A model generated the notes under the pieces. The model did no database searches. It saw only the letters and a program-made list of their open reading frames with translations, and was not told the origin of the DNA. Shown here piece by piece: positions 34,454 through 45,144 of a stretch of 64,000 nucleotides of DNA. Position 1 is the stretch's first letter. The number at the start of each line of letters is the position of its first letter. This DNA comes from Chalara sp. BL73 (Eukaryota; Ascomycota; Leotiomycetes; Helotiales). Location: positions 62,001 through 126,000 of the forward strand of contig CAKJVC010000021.1 in assembly GCA_918026815.1 (NCBI GenBank). Reading direction: 5' to 3'. The position numbers and the translations under genes are program-made.

Positions 34454-34965
34454 GGGCTTGTTCCGTGACTAATTAATACCTCAGCGACCAGAAACTTGAT
34501 CGACGGTAAACTATCTATTTAGCAAATATCCAAGTTTTTAGACACGTTTGATCATATATATAACCCAAATACCAAATTCCGATATTGAGGCTTTGATTTA
34601 TATACCGTCCAGCTGCTTCGACGAGAAACAGTCCCGTTCAGGTCCATCTCCTTTCTAGCGGACTAGATACTGTGGTGTGCTTCCTAAAAGTGTGTGTCTT
34701 GAGAAGCTACTAAATCCCATACCCCTCATCAGTCAGTGATACCGGCCGCTAGGTGGCCGGGAGCGGCATTGCTTTGTTTCTGGATTTTGTGATTTTCGTT
34801 GCTCATATAAACCACAAAATCGTATTTGGATGACCAATTCTGGAAATTAATGAAAGGAGAGAATGATGCGTATGTATTTGGCATTTCAGGTAATTTTGCT
34901 CTATTTTTTCGTTCATATTAACACACTTTGCCTATTCCTGTCTAGCCGTCTCACTGCTGCGAAGC
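34454..34965. other. Intergenic, nothing recognised
   Basis: AT-rich stretch between the small antisense candidate and the PhyH gene, including the 3' side of the latter. No gene or motif seen. Confidence 0.5.
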
Positions 34966-35901
34966 CTATATCTTTGTAAACCCTTCCTCCGGAGGCTGTA
35001 GCCAATTCCGGGCATCATAAATCGCGTCCTCACCTTCAATAACATGAAAAGTATAAATTATCCTTCCCTTCTGACTCGTATTCCTCTCACTCTTATGCAG
35101 CAAGTTTCCATGTATCAACACTAATGTCCCAGCCTTCACCTCTCCAAGTAAATACTCCCCCTCTGGACCTCCTTCCACCTTTTCTGCTCCCCTCGGAAAA
35201 CTCGCACCATCAGTATCCACGAACTCTGTCCCTTTATTCCCTTTCTGCCGCACAAACCGCTGCTCTACCGGCGCTGTCTTGTGGCTTCCGGGCAGGAAAG
35301 AAAGACATCCGTTCTCCTGAGTCGCATCCTCAAGCGCATACCAGAACCCTACCGCGCTGGGAGGATCGGTATACAGGAATGTACTATCTTGGTGCGGTGG
35401 CACCTCCCCACCAATTTCAGGCTGTTTGCAGATGACCATACTCTGTAAACACCGCGGATCTTTGAATCCCAGACTTCTCGCTATACTTCCGGGTTTCACA
35501 CCCTCTTCTCCTTCTAGGAGCTTCGCAAATGGCGGACTCAGTTTATGGAGATAGTGTCCGATCTTGTTTATAGCCTTCTCTTTTGGCTTAATGAGTTCGC
35601 CTGTAGGGGAGAAAGCATCCGTCTCGAAGAAGAAGCGGATCTTATCGCCAGAGGTCAAGAAGTAGTCGTCGCCATTGCTTTCGCTTGGGTCTTGCGAAGT
35701 GGAAAATTTGGTCATGGGGTGGTCTTTTAGGGAGAAGTTTGTAAGAAGTGAATGCGTCTCGGAGAGGAGGGAGGCGACAGTGGATGGTGAGAGGGCATTT
35801 GGGATTAGGAGGTAGCCATCGCGGTCAAAGGATTCCAGTTGGGACCTTGTAAGGCCAGTAGACGGCGAGGGAGGATCTGGAGAGGTTCGTGATGGTGCCA
35901 T
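34966..35901 (-). CDS. Phytanoyl-CoA dioxygenase (PhyH) family protein, PHYHD1-like
   Basis: Single exon, ATG at 35901, 311 aa. Seen: the N-terminal FDRDGYLLIPNALS entry of PhyH proteins, the iron-binding HxD pair in PPHQDS (His170, Asp172), the distal iron ligand His269 in LLHKSERN, and Arg280 as probable 2-oxoglutarate ligand. The order GFWYALEDATQENGCLSFLPGSH (180-207, in two parts) matches the PHYHD1 subgroup better than peroxisomal PHYH. Expected reaction: Fe(II)/2-oxoglutarate-dependent hydroxylation; substrate not known. No clear PTS1: the C-terminus is FTKI. No signal peptide. Length is close to human PHYHD1 (291 aa). Confidence 0.93.
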   Translation of the reverse strand: MAPSRTSPDPPSPSTGLTRSQLESFDRDGYLLIPNALSPSTVASLLSETHSLLTNFSLKDHPMTKFSTSQDPSESNGDDYFLTSGDKIRFFFETDAFSPTGELIKPKEKAINKIGHYLHKLSPPFAKLLEGEEGVKPGSIARSLGFKDPRCLQSMVICKQPEIGGEVPPHQDSTFLYTDPPSAVGFWYALEDATQENGCLSFLPGSHKTAPVEQRFVRQKGNKGTEFVDTDGASFPRGAEKVEGGPEGEYLLGEVKAGTLVLIHGNLLHKSERNTSQKGRIIYTFHVIEGEDAIYDARNWLQPPEEGFTKI

Positions 35902-36287
35902 TGCAGAAAGAGGTAGGGGTTTTTTGTAGAATAATGTTTGACATTGACATGTAAAGAGTGCTTATCGACAACCCCACCTGCGATAAGATAGAGGGGAACA
36001 AGCCTCAGTTAGCTCTATTCTTTGGTAAGCAGAGGGGAATGAAGATGGTTGAAGGATTGAAAATCGATGATATGAAATTCCAAAGCGCAGTGATGATCGA
36101 GCTTAGTCAAGGCAGTAAAGCAATCTAAAAGTCTGAATGTCTAACTTAATACTACGAATTAAAACACCCATTGCCTGATTAACATGGTTAATGTTTCTAG
36201 GCATCAAACGGCTACTGTCGGATGTTTAATGCAAATCTACATGATTCTAATATAGTATTTTCAAAGCACAAATTTTTTTCAAACATA
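35902..36287. other. Intergenic between PhyH gene and tRNA
   Basis: Promoter side of the PhyH gene and 5' flank of the tRNA gene. No other feature seen. Confidence 0.5.
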
Positions 36288-36462
36288 GCAGGTTTGGCCG
36301 AGTGGTCTAAGGGTTAGTAGCGCGCCCCTACCATAAACCCCAAATATGCCCTATTCTAACTAGTAAACAGCGGTGGTTTTAAGTTGAAGCGTGTCCTCCA
36401 GGACCACGACAGATTCATCACCACTATCGAGAGATGCGTGAGTTCGAACCTCACAGCCTGCA
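36288..36462 (+). tRNA. tRNA-Leu(UAA) with two intervening sequences
   Basis: Acceptor halves GCAGGTT (36288-36294) and AGCCTGC (36455-36461) pair with one G-U, discriminator A at 36462. The A box TGGCCGAGTGG (36295-36305) and T arm GTGAG-TTCGAAC-CTCAC (36438-36454, with B box) are canonical. The variable arm TATCGAGAGATGC (36425-36437) is very like that of yeast tRNA-Leu. Anticodon stem GTGGT (36373-36377) pairs with ACCAC (36420-36424); loop TT-TAA-G plus C gives anticodon TAA at 36380-36382. Between 36383 and 36419 is a 35-nt intron at the canonical 37/38 site. In addition the D stem is interrupted after GG (36311-36312) by 58 nt (36313-36370) beginning GTTAGT, containing CTAAC at 36356-36360 and ending ACAG. 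Removing both leaves 82 nt with a full D stem (GCC/GGC) and position-26 G. Confidence 0.85.
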
Positions 36463-36469
36463 TCATTCA

Positions 36470-36474
36470 TTTTT
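36470..36474 (+). terminator. RNA polymerase III terminator of the tRNA-Leu gene
   Basis: Five T on the coding strand, 8 nt after the discriminator base, the usual Pol III stop signal. Confidence 0.7.
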
Positions 36475-37031
36475 GAATATTTTTTGTCCTGAAAAAGTGG
36501 AAGGGTTGTGTGGAGAAGTTGTATGCAGCCAGTGGGAACCTAATATGCAGGCAAGCAAGTTCAGCTCACTCGAGCGAGCACCAGCCATAGCCGATGTTTA
36601 TATTCCTGAAGCACATTGCAAACATAACTTTTTACAGCAGGTAAACCACTACTTACGGTCTGGAGCAGATGGCAATCAAGAAGGTAGATTAATTCTAAAT
36701 GCGCTGGTTTCATTCGCAAAAAATGCGCACACGTGATCACGAGTCCGCCCAACGGCATTACATTCAAACCAAGTCAGTGTACATGACAACCAATTCTGGA
36801 GACCACGCGGCTATTGTTGTTTCATATCTCATTAACTGCCTAATGAGAAACAGGGCAAGCAACCCCATCAAAGAACATCAACGCCAGTAAGTTTTGTAAT
36901 TCCATCCCAAGCCCACCGATATAGGGGGCCATTGTGCCATGCAGACCTGAACGAAAACTGTAAACAATGCAAATTTGCCGCCATATCGTAGCACACCCAT
37001 GAGCCTCCCAACCCCCCAGGAGACGTGTCTA
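36475..37031. other. Intergenic between tRNA and HRP1 3' end
   Basis: No gene recognised. Should include the HRP1 3' UTR. Confidence 0.5.
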
Positions 37032-40021
37032 TCATCGCGCGTAAGGATGGAAGCCCCTTTGCCCACCTCTTCCACCTCCACGATAATTCGCACCAGGCTT
37101 TCCCGCATTCTTAGGCCCGGTTGGCGCGTTAGGGGGAGGAGCCTTTGCCGGATCAGAAGGAGCAGAACCCTTCGCGCTTCCTGCCTTTCCAGCACCATTT
37201 GAAACAGCCGGCTGAGGAACATCATCGTACATGCCCTCCCATGAAGTGGGCCCTCCTCCATATCCTCCCCCATATTGGGATGGATCTCTCTGGCGACGCA
37301 TCTGCTGCTGTTCATACTTCTGTTGCTCAAACATCTGCTGCTCATATGCATTATATCCCGGCGTGCCCATCCGTCCACCTGGGTTGTTCTGGCCTCCAGC
37401 CGCGTAGTTGTTGGCACCTCCACCCATCCCGCCCATCATCTGCATTTGTTGCATTTGTTGCATCATCTGAGGCGTCATGCCAGCCATACCCGCCATGTTT
37501 GGCATAGAATTGCCTTCCTGAGGGCTTTGGCTCCGAGTACCATTCGCTCCTCCCCCCTGCATTTGCTGCTGCATAGCTTGCATCGCCATCATCTGCTGCA
37601 TCATCTGAGGATTCATGCCCCCCATACCCATGCCCCTTCCCATGGCCATCTGCTGTTGCATCATAGCAAAGTATTGTTGCATTCTTTGCCAGTATTGAGC
37701 CATGACTTGTGGTGTCATGCCATTTGGGGCTTGTTGACCACCAAGCTGCTGTTGATTTGGGTTATTTGTTTCCTTGCGGAATTGTCCTCGTCCTGCGCCA
37801 TGATTACGCTCCTCCTCCTCGCGCATGTTGCCTCTTGGTTGTGCCTTCTTGACCTCAATGGGCTTGCCGTGGATCTCAAGTGGAACCTGTAAGCAGGCAT
37901 CAACTGCTGCCTCGTTGTCGAAAGTGACGAAACCAAATCCTCGGGGTCGGCCAGTATCCTTGTCCATCATAAGAGTAGCATCGACAACTCGTCCAAATTG
38001 AGTAAAGTAATTCTTGAAGTCTGCCTCGGTAGCTTCTTGTGAAACACCACCGACGAAGATCTTGCTGGTTCGCTCTTGCTCATCCCTTGGAATTGCTCTT
38101 TTTGGATCAATCTTTTTCACGTTATTAGTATTTATTTGCTTACGAATTCTTTTAAAAATAAAAAAATAAAATAAAAATTGCTCTGGTGCCATAGATAAGA
38201 AGATGCAGAAAGACGGTACTGTCGAATCTAAAGAAGCCGATAGTGTGGTCGAAAAAAACAGATGCTTACAGATTTCCCATCGAGCCAATGCTCTTTCACC
38301 ATCACAATATTGACAGTCTTTGGGTCTTTGAAGGTAAGAAAACCAAAACCTCTAGATCGACCAGAGGCGCCATCTCTCATAACCGTGCATTCTAAAACTT
38401 CACCAAATTGCGAAAAATAATCCTTCAGAGATTCTAATATCTAATTAGGCCCGTCGTTATGATTGTTATCACATCACTTACGGTCTGTTGTCTCCCAATT
38501 CAACCCACCAATGAACATCTTCCTGCACATTAATTAAGTTAGCAACTGAAACGGCCTAAATAATCGACCAAAAACTAGGTGAATAAATTCCAGGGTAAAC
38601 GGTTCAAATTCTCAGATCCCTGGGTATTTGCCTCTGAGGATGATAGTTGTAGCAATTTCCCATACGCAATGGGATATTTTCGGGGCGCGTATTTGCTAAG
38701 TTTTGGCACGCTAGAGCTTCCAAATGCCATGAAAATCTCAAGTAGACTCTATTTCATCCTTCCAACAAAGGACAGTAGTGGCAAAGAGTAAGAGAAGATA
38801 GAGTCCGTGATGAATGTCCTGGAAATTTGGCAACGCGAAACCCTTGATTGTGGGGAAGTTTTCCACACTCGAGAACAAAGCATCATTGACAGACAGCCAA
38901 ATGAATCCTGCAAGTCATGCAATGAAGTCTGACGCGACAAGAGATCCAAGAACAATCGTTGTTTGCTATCGTGATGCTAGGTACTGTTGTCGCGCTAGAC
39001 GCTCCCTCTTGTGCTATAGAGTTTATGTAGTCCTCTTCCATCCATGAAGCTCTATGAACATAACTAGGCTATGTAGTAGCTCATCTATGGCCGCAGATGA
39101 TGTTGGGTCCATAAGGCGAAGTTTTTGCTCCTCTAATCTCCATGTCTCCTACTCGTTCCTCTAGGTCTAATTGCACCTTCAAATGTTTATAGGCTTGCTT
39201 GACTCCGATCCCTAAGTTGACTCATCTCATGTTTAATGGCGGCTATGCTATCGTTGCTGAAGTTCATGCATTCCAGTTCATCCTCTTTTTATTTGCGATT
39301 TGTGTACCACGAATTGTCTGAGTATTGTACCCGATGATTACATCAAGCTAGCCACCATCGCCATTCGCTCAGGATTGTAATCCATTATATCAAGCAATTC
39401 GCTCAGATCTGAATCGAGCCCCATATAATTGACCACTCTGAATTCCTTCGCTTTCCCACGGATTCATTCTCAGGTACGGTCGCATCCCAGCCCCAGGATC
39501 TCGGAAGAATGCCTCCCCAGCTTGAGGATATAGTATCAGAAATAAAACTAAATGAAAATCATCTTACCCGTCTTCCTTGATGCCTGGACCACTTGATTCC
39601 TGATGTTGCGCAGGAGCATCATCATAACCACCGCCTCCTCCATTGCCTAGATTGAAATCTATCTCATCTTCATCTTCCTCGGCATACATCTGTTGGTCTC
39701 CATCGCCATTTTCCTCATGTTTCTCTTCTGCCTTAACCTCAGCGGGTGCTACGCTCTCGGATTTCGTTTCAGGGGCAGTATCGTGTTTTGCTGGTCCGTC
39801 GTCATCAGCATACCTAGACAAGGGTTAACAAATCAAATTCCGTAGAAGACGAAAAATGAGAGTGATGGACAACGAATCAATATCACCGAAATAGTTGTCA
39901 TGGTGTTCGGTGAGGGCGCTGGCTCGTACTAAAAAAGAACGGTCCTAATAGAGTATGAGGATAAAGGTTACACATACAGATCTGCAAATAGGTCGTCCTC
40001 AAAATTGTCCGCCTCTGCCAT
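37032..40021 (-). CDS. HRP1: HRP1/Nab4-type hnRNP, mRNA 3'-end cleavage factor IB
   Basis: Five exons on the minus strand: 39978-40021, 39568-39813, 38482-38522, 38270-38433 and 37032-38111, phases closing to 524 aa. Seen: an acidic N-terminus (MAEADNFEDDLFADL...), RRM1 with RNP2 FIGGLN (100-105) and RNP1 RSRGFGFLTF (about 136-145), the linker LDGKSIDPKRAIPRDEQE that is diagnostic for Hrp1, RRM2 with KIFVGG (about 182) and RPRGFGFVTF, then a Gln/Met-rich region (MMQQQMAMG type repeats) and an RGG-like tail ending RGFHPYAR. Yeast Hrp1 binds UA-rich elements in pre-mRNA and acts in 3'-end processing and export, shuttling from the nucleus. The intron between exons 2 and 3 is about 1,045 nt, far longer than any other intron in the window. 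Confidence 0.94.
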
Positions 40022-40445
40022 GATGTAAGTTGATGCAGTTTCAGTCGATGCCTATACTGATGTCGCCTTTCCGTTAATCGTCGAGTCTGCTGCTGTGAGG
40101 CCCGTACGCGCGAGCCACGAGACTGTGGTGAAGGATCAATGGCGGCCCTGGAATGAATGTAATTGGTACCACTGAAGATGAATAAAAAGAGATGAAGGAC
40201 AAGAAAGGGAAGATAGTTGGCTTGGTTGTTGGCTTGTGTGAGCAAAGGAGGAAGAAGCTTTGGACTACGGGATTGAACCTGAACCTCTGCAGGCTGACCT
40301 TTGATTGTAGACACTAGTCCCTGGACCCACTTTTCAAACTGGGTGCGACGGCAATCTTCCGAGCTCAGGTACCAACAAGCATGTTCCAATGACGGTGGAA
40401 TATTTATTGAAGATAGCATAAGTCCAGCCATCTGCTTCTGCCAAT
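40022..40445. other. Divergent promoter, HRP1 (minus) and GYP1 (plus)
   Basis: 424 bp between the two start codons, in head-to-head arrangement. No clear element beyond a general promoter region was identified. Confidence 0.5.
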
Positions 40446-42573
40446 ATGTTCTCCTCTTCGGGCAGTAGCAAGAAGCCGGTGCAACAGGTGAGCCCAAAAA
40501 ATTCTGTCCTGGCATAAGTAATTCTAACGTCTTTTCTTAGGAAATGGTTCAGGTCGGTGAGTCCACTTCAGGCCCAGAGCTTGCTTCACAGCTGCTATAT
40601 ATTCATTCGTGTTGAAACGAATATTGCGCTAATACGTGGTCCGGAAAATCTAGAGCGGACAGAGTATGTTCAATTCATCTCTTCCAAATCTATAGACTTC
40701 AAAGAAGAGAATACCCTGTGAAGGCAAGAGACAGTCCGCTGACTTGGTCACTAGGACATCGTCCCCTTTCTGGCGTAGCAGAACTTCCCTAGCCCGTCGA
40801 GATTCTTCTCCCATAAAGCAGGTGCGAGACCCGAGTCTGGTGGTTGGGGCATCATACTCCCACGCGGACATGCTAGCCTTTGATAACTTGTGTGTACTAT
40901 GGAAACCCGAGCTAGGACACAGTTGACTAGTTGCCTAGATCCCTATCGTCGAACTCAGCACGGCCCAAAACTCCACCAAGTTCTTCATCACATAAAGCCA
41001 GAAGCAGTACCCCTCCAATAAGAGGGGTATCTGGACTTACCTCACCCCCAAGGAGGACCTACACCGATTTTCTCTCACATACTAATGATGACTGGAACGT
41101 GGACGACGATCTTGAGGACGATGACGAATATGGGTACGATAATGATGATGGAGATGATTTTGGGTTGCCAAGTCTATCCAGCATGAAACGTAAATCAAAG
41201 AACAAGCCAAATCAGGGCAACGCAGCACCAAGTGGAAGTCTCTCACCGCTAGGGCTTGGTTTGCAAGGTAGTATTGGGGGCCTTGGACAACGAAGATTCT
41301 CAAATAGTGAAGATATCGCAATTGAACGACCATCGCCAACCTACCCTGTTGCCAAGAAGAGTGAAGGGAAGATATTGAGGCCACAGTATAAGGAGATTCT
41401 TCGAGACCCGGCGAACTCGTTACATCTTATCAATCACCCTCCGGTTCCTGTGACCGGAACGCCAAAAGAGCTCGATGTTCACTCGGCAAGAATAACAAGA
41501 ATAAATAAGTTCAAAAAGATTTTACAAGCTACTTCAATATCCTTAACAGATTTGAGATCCCTCGCATGGTCCGGTGTACCAGAAGAGGTTAGGGCTATGA
41601 CCTGGCAGCTGTTGCTCGGATATCTTCCAACAAGTAGTGAAAGACGAGTATCCACACTGGAACGCAAACGAAAGGAATATCTGGATGGGGTTCGGCAAGC
41701 ATTCGAGCGCAGTGGGAAGGATTCCTCGGTTCCAGGTAAAGCAAGAGGGCTTGACGAAACGATATGGCACCAAATCAGTATCGATGTTCCACGTACAAAT
41801 CCACATTTGGAACTGTATGGCTATGAGGCGACACAACGATCATTAGAGAGGATATTATACGTCTGGGCTGTGCGACATCCAGCCAGTGGCTATGTGCAAG
41901 GTATCAACGACCTTGTCACACCTTTTTGGCAAGTATTTCTCGCCAGTTACATTGGCGATTCAGATATTGAAAGTGGCATGGATCCAGGGCAGCTGCCCAA
42001 AACCGTTCTCGATGCAGTAGAAGCAGACTCTTTCTGGTGCCTGACGAAGTTATTGGATGGCATTCAGGACAACTATATTTTTGCTCAACCAGGCATACAG
42101 CGCCAGGTTGCAGCTCTTCATGATCTCACTGCCCGTATTGACGTACCGCTTGCAAAACACCTTGAGCAAGAGGGCGTTGAGTTTATACAATTCAGTTTCC
42201 GATGGATGAACTGTCTATTGATGAGGGAAATTAGTGTGAAAAACACTATTCGGATGTGGGATACCTATATGGTTAGTATATTCTAGGTTTATTGCCATCT
42301 GTAAACTAACACTACATTTAGGCTGAGGAACAAGGCTTCTCTGAATTCCATCTATACGTCTGTGTTGCCTTCCTCGTCAAATGGTCAGACAAGCTTCTTA
42401 AAATGGACTTTCAAGAGATCATGATGTTTCTTCAGGCTCTACCAACACGGAACTGGACTGAAAAGGATATAGAGCTTCTTCTAAGTGAAGCATTTATATG
42501 GCAATCGTTGTTCAAAGGATCCTCATCACATTTACGTGGCGGTTCTAGCACAACTCCATCATCAGCTACCTAA
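40446..42573 (+). CDS. GYP1: GYP1-type TBC-domain Rab GTPase-activating protein
   Basis: Proposed exons: 40446-40487, 40541-40552 (12-nt micro-exon), 40931-42271 and 42322-42573, all phase 0, 548 aa. The two last exons are firm; the third opens directly after an in-frame TAG, so the start must come from upstream, and 40446 fits without phase conflict. Seen: a Ser/Pro-rich, acidic N-terminus, then a TBC domain from about residue 220 with the arginine finger in ISIDVPRTNP (Arg near 306) and glutamine finger in YVQGIND (Gln near 341), FRWMNCLLMREI and the C-terminal FLVKWSDKLLKMDFQEIMMFLQ helix (in parts). Gyp1 stimulates GTP hydrolysis by Ypt1/Rab1 at the Golgi. N-terminal exon model moderate, identity strong. 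Confidence 0.88.
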
Positions 42574-43304
42574 ATCAGCAAATGCGACCCAGTGATTGAC
42601 TGGCCACTGTATAGTGACTGCTTGGAACTAGCGCTGTAATACATCTGAGCTTAAGGCTAGGCAATGCTTTTTCGATGGTCAAGTTGAAGAAACCGTTGGG
42701 GCAGCACATGTTAGAACACATGTTAGAAATGACACCTGGACACCAGATAAATATCCAATCACTGTTGAGATTTATGACCCTCTGACGCAAGAGAGTCTTT
42801 GAGATCTCGTATAAAGAGAAAACGCAGCCGATACTCTTGATGATATAGATCGAGTCATCAAAACTGACACCCACTGTGTTTCCATCTGTCATAGAGCAGA
42901 ACACCAAAATGCAGGCTTGAGAGATAGCCTAGAGGCAGATCAAACTATGGCAAATAGGCCCAGAGCGTCTCGAGCCCATCTGAGCTGTTTGAATGCATGA
43001 CATTCAAGGAGACATTCCCAGACAACAGGTTCTACCATCTAGAAGACGGATATGGCTAATTAGATGACAAATGCATTTATCACCATATCCGAAAGATTGT
43101 TCCAAAGAATCTCGTTTGCTAATTATCATAGCTGCCTACCCATGAATCCAAGTAATCGATATTTACGTGCATATGTAAAGACTCATTATCTTCCATGCTC
43201 CCAGCAAACGCCACTGTTTTCCTTTCCTTCCATCCCTCCATTATTTTTCATCGTAATTCGGCATATCCATCTATGCGCTCACTTTGGCTCTTACGATGAG
43301 AGAC
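42574..43304. other. Intergenic between convergent GYP1 and NASP-like genes
   Basis: About 730 bp. A minus-strand frame of 110 codons (42575-42907) has no ATG-led or family support. Nothing else seen. Confidence 0.45.
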
Positions 43305-44934
43305 TTATTCCTCCTTCACATCCTCGACCGTCACAACTTTTGCCTTCTTAGCCGACTCGCTATCTTCAGCGTCATCCTCGGCCTTGCGCTTTCCGTTAGT
43401 GGATGAGCTCTCGCCATTGGTAGGTGTTGCAGTTTCCGCTGGCTTCTTCTTGCGGATCAAGCCTGACAGATCGTTGGCACTTCTAAGTGGTTCTCGCATC
43501 AGCCTCCGCACGTGCATAAATCACAAAAAGCAGAGAAGATGCTTACTTGCTTACTTCCGCAATCCTCGCCTCTGCTTCAGCAGCTGATTCGCCCGCATTC
43601 GAACCCAACCCAAAGACAGACTCTTTCATACCCTTGACATCGACCGGAGGTTTTGACAAATCAGCCAACTAGATATGCTGTTAGGATCCTTTCCCGCCAC
43701 AAAACCTGAAAGGAAATATACCCTATTCTCCATATCCTGCAAAATCTCCTTCTGACTCCCAATTTGCGTTCGCAAAATATCATTGTCCTCCGAGTTCGCC
43801 GAGCTCGCGAGCTCAACCTCTTTATTTTGCAGTTTCAGCTTAATACTTTTGATTGCAGCTTCTGTCTCTCGCGCCGCTTCATCACGGATATTTTGGTCAA
43901 CTTGCGTGTCTGGCTCGGCGTCCTCGTCAGAGCCTTCAACGGGGACAGGCTTGATAGATGCGAACTCTAGGGCCAGGGACAGGAAATAGTGTGCTTCGGC
44001 GATGATCTCGTCTTCTTCAGGGTAAATTTCTCGTTTCAAGGAGAGAGCGGAGCGGAAGTCTGTTACAGCGCCGGAGAAGCTGTGTGGTGTTAGATAAGAG
44101 GAGACAAACAAAAGCTTGGAACGACATACTTCTCGTTCTCAAGATTGATTTCTCCTTGGAGAGCATGGGTATCAGCTAGCGTCTTTTTGATATGCTCGGT
44201 CATGGCAGAATCTCCAGCCCCCTTTGCTATCTCTTCTGCGGTTTCGGGTTGCTCTAATCTTCGTGTGAACAAGACCCGCGCAAGGTCAAGGACTTCATAA
44301 GCATTCGCTAGGTCGTCTTCTTCATCATCTTCATCATCCGCCTACATTCATGGTCAGTAATCGTGATCCCTAGATTAAGTGGAGCGAAGATGTCATGTCT
44401 CTAATAACCTACCTCTTGCTCCTCTTCGTCGGAGTCTTCAAAATTGTCATCTCCTGTGAATTGAAACAAAGGTTTCGCGGGATCGTCCTTCTTAAGTTCA
44501 GTCTGCCCCACAACAGCATCCACAGCCTCTGCAGCTTCTTCAGCTACTTTATCAATCTCATCTTTTGTCTCCTTGATAGTCTCGTCTTTGACTGACTCTT
44601 TCTTCGTCTTGTTCTTCGTCTTGTCTTTTGCCTTTTTTTTCTCACTGGACTTTCCGCCTAGAACATCACTTTTGGATTTTCCAACCTCGAATAAGGATCG
44701 CCCATATAGAAACAAGACATCGGCATTCTGGGGATCTGTCTCGCCTCTAAGCTTGGCTTGCAACTCTGACGCTTGCGCATACAAGTCTGCTGCGGCTTCG
44801 TAATTCCTGCGCGCAAAGTATGAGGTTGCTTTGGCGCAAAGATCTGCCAGAGATACTGGATCAGATGCGGGCGTGACTGTGGCTCCAGTTCCTTCTCCTA
44901 GATCTGGTAGGGGAGTGAGCGACTCTTCTGCCAT
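43305..44934 (-). CDS. NASP/Sim3/Hif1-family histone chaperone (SHNi-TPR)
   Basis: Five exons on the minus strand: 44413-44934, 44130-44341, 43722-44079, 43547-43668 and 43305-43482, closing to 463 aa. The open frame extends further up but the first ATG is at 44934. Seen: a first TPR (SLADLCAKATSYFARRNYEAAADLYAQAS, in two parts) near residues 30-60, a second TPR interrupted by a long acidic/Lys-rich insert (about 100-185) as in NASP, then ENFSGAVTDFRSALSLKREIYPEEDEIIAEAHYFLSLALEF (in parts), the SHNi-TPR core, a coiled coil (ETEAAIKSIKLKLQNKEVEL) and a basic tail with GKRKAEDD. The family binds H3-H4 (or CENP-A in fission yeast Sim3) and delivers them for chromatin assembly. It is head-to-head with DPB2 across 371 bp. 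Confidence 0.92.
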
Positions 44935-45144
44935 TGTTATGGATTGAGGCTGGTGTTGCTGGCTCAATTGTGTTGTAATTTGAATATAAGCTTGAATACC
45001 TTGAAGATATTCAGGTTAGATATCCCCTGCAGTGATTGGCCGATTGAATTGATCTTCTTTGATTTTGATTGATGAAAAGGTGATGTTAGGGTGAGCTTTG
45101 CGACAGCTTTGAAGCACGAGAGCTTGGAAGCTGAATCCCTGCCG

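Noticed and set aside
36434..36736. 100-codon plus-strand frame starting in the tRNA 3' half
   Set aside because: It begins inside the tRNA T arm; no family signature. The RNA gene explains the region better.
42575..42907. 110-codon minus-strand frame between GYP1 and the NASP-like gene
   Set aside because: No ATG-led model, no domain, lies in a convergent intergenic region.
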